DNA of 8,616 bases, from contig JAEXPS010000080.1 in the NCBI GenBank assembly GCA_023438885.1, positions 1-8,616 on the forward strand. Reading direction: 5' to 3'. The translations under genes and the position numbers were made by a program. Each line of letters opens with the position of its first letter. Position 1 is the first letter of the stretch. Under the pieces are notes generated by a model that had not been told where the DNA came from, did no database searches, and saw only the letters and a list, made by a program, of their open reading frames with translations. Of the stretch, positions 4,826-8,616 are shown piece after piece. The stretch comes from Actinomycetes bacterium. GTDB taxonomy: Bacteria; Actinomycetota; Actinomycetes; Actinomycetales; Cellulomonadaceae.

Positions 4826-6010
4826 TCAGGAGCTCGGTGTGGTCGTCGCCGACGGGCTCGCGTCCGCGCTCGGCGAGGCGCTCGCCTCCGAGCTCGGTTC
4901 CGCCGTGGGCGACGAGATCGAGCCCGCCGCCTGAGACGGCGTCGCACCCTGCGGAGACCCGGCGTCGTCGGACGCCTCGGGCAGGACGAGCGCCGGAGCC
5001 TTGGCGAACGGGCGCGGCGGCACCTGCGCCTCGGCACCCGGGACGAGCACCGGCAGGCCGGTCACCGGGTCGTAGGCGAACTGGTCGGCGTGAGCCCCGA
5101 GCAGCGGGTAGGCGTTCCAGTGGGCGCGGCCGTCCTCGTCGGGCACGCCGACGAACTGCCACGGCATGTCGTCCCCCGGCATGAACCACTGGCCCTGCCC
5201 GTCGTCGTAGGTGGTGCGCACGGGCCGGCCGCGGTCGTCGTAGATCTGGACACCCTCGAGCGGGTTGCCCTCGGCGTCGTAGACGAACAGGTTGCTCACC
5301 GCCATGCCGTCGACGACCACGCCGTCCGTCGGCACCTCCTCGTAGACCGTCTCGGGCGAGCCGTAGTACACGTCGCCGCCCGACGAGCCGTAGAGCCACA
5401 GCGTGACCGGCACCAGCGCGATCGCGGCGGACCAGCTCACCAGCCGCGGGAGCCACCGCCAGGGCTGCGGCAGCTCCCAGCGCCCCCGGCCCCAGTGCAC
5501 GGAGAGGATCACGAGCATGCCGAGCCAGACGACCTCGAGCAGGTTCCCCGGCAGCCAGTCCGGACGGTCGCCGAAGTTGACCGTCAGCTGGTAGACCACC
5601 CACGCGCGCGCCACCCACCACACCGGCCGCAGCACCACGAAGAACTCTTCGACGGGCGACCACCACACGCGCGCCCGCAGCTTCGCCAGAAGCTCCCCCG
5701 CGAACCACTCGAGCGCGCGGATCGGATGACGCACGTCCTCCGGAAGACCCCGGCGCTTGCGCGCCGGCGGCAGCGGCTCGAGACCAGCGGCCGCCCCCAG
5801 CTCGGCCGCGTACTCCTCGGGCGTGCCGAACAGCTCCACGAGGTCGCCGCCGTGCCGCACGTGCTCCTCGTCGGCCAATGCCTCGGCGAGGTCTGCTTCG
5901 AGGCCGTCGGTCAGGTCCTCGATCTGCTCGGGCCCCAGGCCGACGAGCGCACGCCGCACCGCCGCGGCGTACCCCGGGACGTCGTGGACGCCGTTGGTCT
6001 GCACGCTCAT
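4826..6010 (-). CDS. HAAS-domain membrane protein, PadR partner
   Basis: This 394-residue protein begins with a helical HAAS/DUF1700-like domain (residues 10-80: YAAAVRRALVGLGPEQI, then DLVELFGTPEEYAAELG). That domain is typical of membrane proteins encoded beside PadR regulators. A basic linker (82-120) leads to three hydrophobic helices at about 122-144, 155-172 and 187-208. The following segment (210-320), presumably outside the cell, contains VSNLFVYDAEGNPLEGVQIY and DDRGRPVRTTYDD, a short beta-rich motif I recall from similar actinobacterial proteins. The last 50 residues are a low-complexity Ser/Pro/Ala/Thr tail. Its ATG overlaps the stop of the PadR gene in ATGA, so translation is coupled. 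In PadR-HAAS pairs the membrane protein is thought to transmit or act on an envelope signal; this specific role is inferred. Confidence 0.82.
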   Translation of the reverse strand: MSVQTNGVHDVPGYAAAVRRALVGLGPEQIEDLTDGLEADLAEALADEEHVRHGGDLVELFGTPEEYAAELGAAAGLEPLPPARKRRGLPEDVRHPIRALEWFAGELLAKLRARVWWSPVEEFFVVLRPVWWVARAWVVYQLTVNFGDRPDWLPGNLLEVVWLGMLVILSVHWGRGRWELPQPWRWLPRLVSWSAAIALVPVTLWLYGSSGGDVYYGSPETVYEEVPTDGVVVDGMAVSNLFVYDAEGNPLEGVQIYDDRGRPVRTTYDDGQGQWFMPGDDMPWQFVGVPDEDGRAHWNAYPLLGAHADQFAYDPVTGLPVLVPGAEAQVPPRPFAKAPALVLPEASDDAGSPQGATPSQAAGSISSPTAEPSSEASASPSADASPSATTTPSS

Positions 6011-6336
6011 GCCACCTTCTCCGTCCCGAGGAGGCGGCCCATCGCGTCGGCGAAGTCCCGCCAGTCCTTGCGCTGCGCCGCGAGCATCGAGCGGCCCTGC
6101 GCGTTGATGCCGTAGTACTTGCGGTGCGGGCCCTCGTCCGAGGGCACCACGTAGCTGTTCAGCGCGCCGGCGGCGTACAGGCGCCGCAGCGTGCCGTAGA
6201 CGGAGGCGTCGCCGACCTCCTGAATTCCCGCGGCGCGCAGCCTGCGCACCACGTCGTAGCCGTAGCCGTCCTCGTCGGCCACGACCGCGAGCACCGCGAC
6301 GTCGAGCACGCCCTTGAGCAGCTGTGTGGTGTCCAT
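6007..6336 (-). CDS. PadR-family transcriptional regulator
   Basis: This 109-residue protein starts at ATG 6336, with GGGGAGG a few bases upstream. The PadR winged helix fills the protein: LLKGVLDVAVLAVVADEDGY, then GYDVVRRLRAAGI (residues 25-38), the recognition helix DASVYGTLRRLYAAGAL (43-59), and the wing around GPHRKYYGINAQGRSML (69-85). The C-terminal helix (86-103) is the short dimerisation element of the small PadR subgroup. PadR proteins usually repress their own operon. Here the downstream partner is the HAAS membrane protein, reached by a 4-nt overlap. The direct repeats at 6383-6408 are the best candidate binding site. The ligand is unknown. Confidence 0.9.
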   Translation of the reverse strand: MDTTQLLKGVLDVAVLAVVADEDGYGYDVVRRLRAAGIQEVGDASVYGTLRRLYAAGALNSYVVPSDEGPHRKYYGINAQGRSMLAAQRKDWRDFADAMGRLLGTEKVA

Positions 6337-6382
6337 CCCGCCTCCCCGAACCCTGCAGGCGGCGTCACCGCTGCCTTCGCGG

Positions 6383-6408
6383 TGCACACTACTGCCTAAT
6401 GCGCACTA
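6383..6408 (-). promoter_or_regulatory. Direct repeat upstream of padR, candidate promoter/operator
   Basis: On the minus strand TAGTGCGCA (6408-6400) and TAGTGTGCA (6391-6383) are 17 nt apart, about 50-70 nt before the PadR start. The second copy contains TAGTGT, acceptable as a TANNNT -10 box. Between here and the ATG lies a 6-bp hairpin, CACCGC / GCGGTG (6366-6371 / 6379-6384). Regulator binding is inferred from position only. Confidence 0.35.
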
Positions 6409-6449
6409 CCGCTGACAGCGACACACCGCGCCCCGCACGGTTGCCTGAA

Positions 6450-6484
6450 CCGCTGGGGGTGATTCACCCCGCAGTCTTCAGCGG
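6450..6484 (-). terminator. GC-rich hairpin downstream of ppx
   Basis: A perfect palindromic core GGGGTGA-T-TCACCCC (6456-6470) is enclosed by CTG / CAG (6453-6455 / 6472-6474) or alternatively CCGCTG / CAGCGG (6450-6455 / 6479-6484). It lies 19 nt after the Ppx stop and before the PadR promoter. That position suits a terminator separating the two units. No T-run follows, as is common for actinobacterial hairpins. Confidence 0.5.
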
Positions 6485-6502
6485 ACCGGCCGGTTGCGGA
6501 AC

Positions 6503-7462
6503 TCAGCGGGCGGCGAGGCGGTCGACGACGCTCCACGCGATGCCGTCGAGGATGTCGTGCTCGCTGGTCACCACGGTGTCCAGGCGCCGCCCGGCGCCGG
6601 CCACGGCATCACGCACCCGCGTCACCACGTCATGCCACACCAGGGCGCCGGCACCGATGACGTCGACACGGCCCGGGTGCATGAACCCGAGCGCAGCCCG
6701 TTCGTCGTGCGAGCGGTGCAGCAGGTCCTCGCACGCGGTCAGGACGGCGTCCACCGGTAGCTCCGCGCCGTCGATGCGCTCGCGCTGGTAGGCCGGCAGG
6801 CCGAGCGCGTGCGCCGTCACGGTGGTGATGGTCCCGGCGAGGCCGACGAGCGTCACGGCCTCCCCCAGCGGCACCACGCGCCCCGCGGCATCGAGCGCCG
6901 CGGCCACGTCCGCGTGCGCCGCGTCGATCTGCGCGGGCGTGGGCGGGTCCGCATGCAGGTGCCGCTCCGTCAGCCGCACCGAGCCGATGTCCATCGACAG
7001 CGCAGCCCGCGGTGCGGTGTCCCCCAGCACCAGCTCGGTGGAGCCGCCGCCGAGGTCGACGACGAGGAACGGGCCCGGACGCCGGGCGCCCAGCACTCCC
7101 ACGGCGCCGCGGAAGGACAGCGCGGCCTCCTCGTCGCCGGAGACGACCTCGGGGTCGACGCCGATGGCCGCGCGAACACCGGCCGCGAACTCCTCGCGGT
7201 TGCGGGCGTCGCGCGTGGCCGATGTCGCGACGAAGCGCACCGCCTCGACGCCGAGCTCCTCGCACCGCTGCGCGTACCGGCGGGTCTGCTCCAGCGTGCG
7301 GGCCAGCGCGTCCGGCGCCAGCTCGCCCTTGCGGTCCACGCCCTGGCCCAGCCGCACGATGACGGCCTCTCGTGTGAGGTCGCGAAGCGCGACTTCGTCG
7401 GCCTCGGCCACCAGCAACCGGATGGTGTTCGTCCCGCAGTCGATGGCTGCCACGCGTGTCAC
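6503..7462 (-). CDS. ppx: Exopolyphosphatase / GppA-type phosphatase
   Basis: This 319-residue protein starts at GTG 7462; no strong ribosome site is visible and no in-frame ATG lies upstream. It is an ASKHA-fold Ppx/GppA enzyme, which removes terminal phosphate from polyphosphate and/or converts pppGpp to ppGpp. Visible motifs are the phosphate-1 loop AIDCGTNTIRLLV (6-18), RFVATSATRDARNR (76-89), SGDEEAALSF (108-117, with the acidic residue that activates water), the phosphate-2 loop VVDLGGGSTEL (134-144), IGSVRLTE (159-166) and GLAGTITTVTA (197-207). It ends about where the short, single-module actinobacterial forms do, without the C-terminal HD-like domains of the longer E. coli Ppx. Which activity dominates cannot be told from sequence. 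It follows DUF501 and DivIC in the same direction, an order I recall as conserved in actinobacteria. Confidence 0.92.
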   Translation of the reverse strand: MTRVAAIDCGTNTIRLLVAEADEVALRDLTREAVIVRLGQGVDRKGELAPDALARTLEQTRRYAQRCEELGVEAVRFVATSATRDARNREEFAAGVRAAIGVDPEVVSGDEEAALSFRGAVGVLGARRPGPFLVVDLGGGSTELVLGDTAPRAALSMDIGSVRLTERHLHADPPTPAQIDAAHADVAAALDAAGRVVPLGEAVTLVGLAGTITTVTAHALGLPAYQRERIDGAELPVDAVLTACEDLLHRSHDERAALGFMHPGRVDVIGAGALVWHDVVTRVRDAVAGAGRRLDTVVTSEHDILDGIAWSVVDRLAAR

Positions 7463-7520
7463 CGCGACATCGTGCCATCGACGGCCGACCGCCCCGAAAC
7501 GGCTCGATACGCAGGCGGCG

Positions 7521-7574
7521 GCAGCGGTCAGCGGCAGCAGCGCTCAGCAGCAGCGGTCAGCAGCGGCAGCGGTC
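7521..7574. repeat. CAG/CGG-type short repeat spanning the DUF501 stop
   Basis: GCAGCGGTC occurs at 7521-7529, 7550-7558 and 7566-7574 within a run built only from CAG, CGG and GCT-like triplets. The DUF501 stop (7557-7559) and its last codons (DRCRC) lie inside the run. The spacing (29 and 16 nt) is irregular, so this differs from the 19-nt clusters. Confidence 0.6.
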
Positions 7575-8042
7575 CGGGCGCCACTGGTCGGCGATCAGCG
7601 CCAGCGTCTCGTCACCGATCGGGTTCACGCCCGGCCCCGCGGCCAGCGCATGCCCGACGAGCACGTGCAGGCACTTCACCCGGTCCGGCATGCCCCCGGC
7701 CGAGATCCCCTCGATCTCCGGCACGTGGCCCAGCGCCTCCCGGTCCGCGAGATACGCCTCATGCGCGCGGCGATGGGCCGCCCGCAGCTCGTCGTCCTCC
7801 TGGAGGCGGGCGGTCAGCCGCTTCATGATCCCTGTGGCCTCGAGCGTGCTGACCGCGGCGACCGCAGGCGGGCACGTGAGGTAGTAGAGCGTCGGGAACG
7901 GGGTGCCGTCGTCGAGCCGGGGGGCCGTGGTCACCACCGTGGGGCGGCCGCACACGCACCGGGCGGCCACGCCCACCACGCCACGCGGCGGGCGGCTCAG
8001 CTGCTCGGTCAGCACGTCGAGGTCGGCCTGGTCGATGGTCAC
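7557..8042 (-). CDS. DUF501 family protein
   Basis: This 161-residue protein starts at GTG 8042, with AGGGA about 10 nt upstream and the conserved region beginning soon after. It matches the DUF501 family as I know it: RPPRGVVGVAARCVCGRPTV (17-36), PFPTLYYLTCP (48-58) and the signature GISAGGMPDRVKCLHVLVGH (112-131) followed by GPGVNPIGDE. Cys29, Cys31, Cys57, Cys124, His126 and His131 lie in these conserved blocks and could bind a metal; that is inference. The C-terminus ends in Cys-Arg-Cys, coded from inside a short repeat, and this tail is probably not conserved. The protein is of unknown function but is found almost only in actinobacteria between the DivIC and Ppx genes, which hints at a link to cell division or envelope growth. 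Confidence 0.88.
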   Translation of the reverse strand: MTIDQADLDVLTEQLSRPPRGVVGVAARCVCGRPTVVTTAPRLDDGTPFPTLYYLTCPPAVAAVSTLEATGIMKRLTARLQEDDELRAAHRRAHEAYLADREALGHVPEIEGISAGGMPDRVKCLHVLVGHALAAGPGVNPIGDETLALIADQWRPDRCRC

Positions 8043-8101
8043 GGAGCCATTGTCCCTGGCGCCGCGTTCCGCCTCCGTCGCGCGCGGTGCGGTCCCACAC
8101 G

Positions 8102-8147
8102 TGCGGTGCGTCTGCAAACGCACCGCAGGCGTGCAAACGCACCGCAG
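8102..8147 (-). repeat. 19-nt repeat pair with alternative hairpins (cluster 3)
   Basis: TGCAAACGCACCGCAG is present at 8113-8128 and 8132-8147, exactly 19 nt apart. TGCGGTGCGT at 8102-8111 is the perfect complement of ACGCACCGCA in both copies (8118-8127 and 8137-8146). The minus-strand transcript can therefore form either a tight 10-bp hairpin with a 6-nt loop or a longer-range one. The cluster begins 9 nt after the DivIC stop (8157) and lies in the 114-nt gap before DUF501. It could be a terminator or attenuator between the two genes. Confidence 0.75.
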
Positions 8148-8156
8148 ACGGCTGCG

Positions 8157-8616
8157 TCAGGGGGCCGACGAGTCCGGGGTGGCGGCCGGCGTGGCCGCGC
8201 CGGGGGTCGGCGCCGGCTCGTCGGGCGCCTGGTCCGCCTCCTGGACCGAGGCCCAGACTGTCCGGTACCAGGGCAGGTCCGGGGCGGTCGGGGCGGTGGG
8301 GTCGACGGCGGGGTCCGGCTCCTCGCCTACCACCGTCTCCGGGTCGACCACGCGCCAGGCCGTCTCGCCGGGCATCACGAACGAGAGCCGCTCGCGCGCC
8401 TGGGCGGCCACGTAGGCGGGGTCGTCCCAGCGCGAAAGGTCGGCCTGGAGGTCCTCGTTGCGCTCCTGTGCGGCGGCTACCTGGGCGCGCAGCGCGTCGA
8501 CGGCGGCCCGCTCCGTCAGGTACGAGTGCAGGGTCGGGTACACCAGCACGAACGCCAGCAGCCCGACGACCGCAAGCACCATCGCGCGGGCGCTGATCAG
8601 TCTCGGAGTCCGGGAG
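8157..8616 (-). CDS. DivIC/FtsB-like septum formation initiator, 5' end outside window
   Basis: The last 152 codons are visible. The frame stays open to the right edge (SRTPRLISARAMVLAVVG), so the true start lies beyond 8616; an ATG at 8582 would cut off the basic residues before the membrane helix. The order is: short basic cytoplasmic part, one membrane helix (VLAVVGLLAFVLVYPTL), then an extracellular coiled coil (YLTERAAVDALRAQVAAAQE, then RNEDLQADLSRWDDPAYV) and the family's C-terminal motif AAQARERLSFVMPGETAWRV. This is the FtsB/DivIC family, bitopic divisome proteins that pair with FtsL and FtsQ to trigger septal wall synthesis. After the motif, about 65 residues rich in Pro, Ala, Asp and Thr form a disordered tail seen in actinobacterial members. 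DUF501 and Ppx follow on the same strand. Confidence 0.9.
   Translation of the reverse strand, partial: SRTPRLISARAMVLAVVGLLAFVLVYPTLHSYLTERAAVDALRAQVAAAQERNEDLQADLSRWDDPAYVAAQARERLSFVMPGETAWRVVDPETVVGEEPDPAVDPTAPTAPDLPWYRTVWASVQEADQAPDEPAPTPGAATPAATPDSSAP

Noticed and set aside
5090..6115. 341-codon plus-strand frame opposite the HAAS gene
   Set aside because: Antisense shadow, rich in Arg, Pro and His; no recognisable domain; the opposite strand has helices, a HAAS domain and a coupled start.
7463..7559. Stop-codon read-through extending DUF501 into the repeat
   Set aside because: The repeat beyond the TGA shows no conserved-looking residues, and there is no sign of a recoding signal.
6809..7828. 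339-codon plus-strand frame opposite ppx and DUF501
   Set aside because: Covers two well-identified genes and a repeat on the other strand; composition is that of an antisense shadow.

Overview
The window is a very GC-rich (roughly 70% or more by eye) actinobacterial chromosome segment. Several features point to a Cellulomonadaceae-like member of the Micrococcales. These are the order DivIC - DUF501 - Ppx/GppA on the right, a PadR/HAAS pair, a type II NADH dehydrogenase, a tRNA without encoded CCA, GTG starts and TANNNT-like -10 boxes. The family-level placement is inference from gene order and style, not from a search.

Layout. Positions 1-240 hold no intact gene. They contain a small 19-nt repeat cluster fused to a minus-strand remnant of an RND efflux permease. 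A short PLDc_N-type membrane protein follows (241-663, +). The 306-base gap after it is packed with repeats: seven 19-nt units, a long imperfect dyad and four copies of a 12-mer. Next comes a two-gene minus-strand operon, VOC protein plus HxlR-family regulator (970-2051), with a candidate operator lying on its promoter. Between that operon and a tRNA-Leu(UAA) (2225-2298, -) sits a second, truncated copy of the 3' end of the PLDc_N gene. A Cys-patterned lipoprotein (2412-3269, +) converges on the type II NADH dehydrogenase gene (3317-4762, -).

The right half is all on the minus strand. It reads, in transcription order from the right edge: a DivIC/FtsB-like divisome protein (partial, cut by the window edge), a DUF501 protein, an exopolyphosphatase/GppA phosphatase, a PadR regulator that overlaps by 4 nt its HAAS-domain membrane partner, and the NADH dehydrogenase. 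DivIC-DUF501-Ppx looks like conserved actinobacterial core. PadR-HAAS is a regulator plus membrane-effector pair. The left quarter (1-2210) looks accessory or rearranged, with two gene remnants, repeat arrays and a regulator-VOC cassette bracketed by duplicated gene-end sequence.

The main unexplained observation is that three unrelated repeat clusters (11-46, 667-798, 8113-8147) each have a period of exactly 19 nt. Each lies directly after the end of a coding sequence or gene remnant. Each is followed on the sense strand by an inverted partial copy of its own unit that can fold back on it. This looks like a family of gene-end repeat structures defined by architecture rather than by sequence. 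I do not see a phage, transposase, CRISPR array or other classical mobile system.
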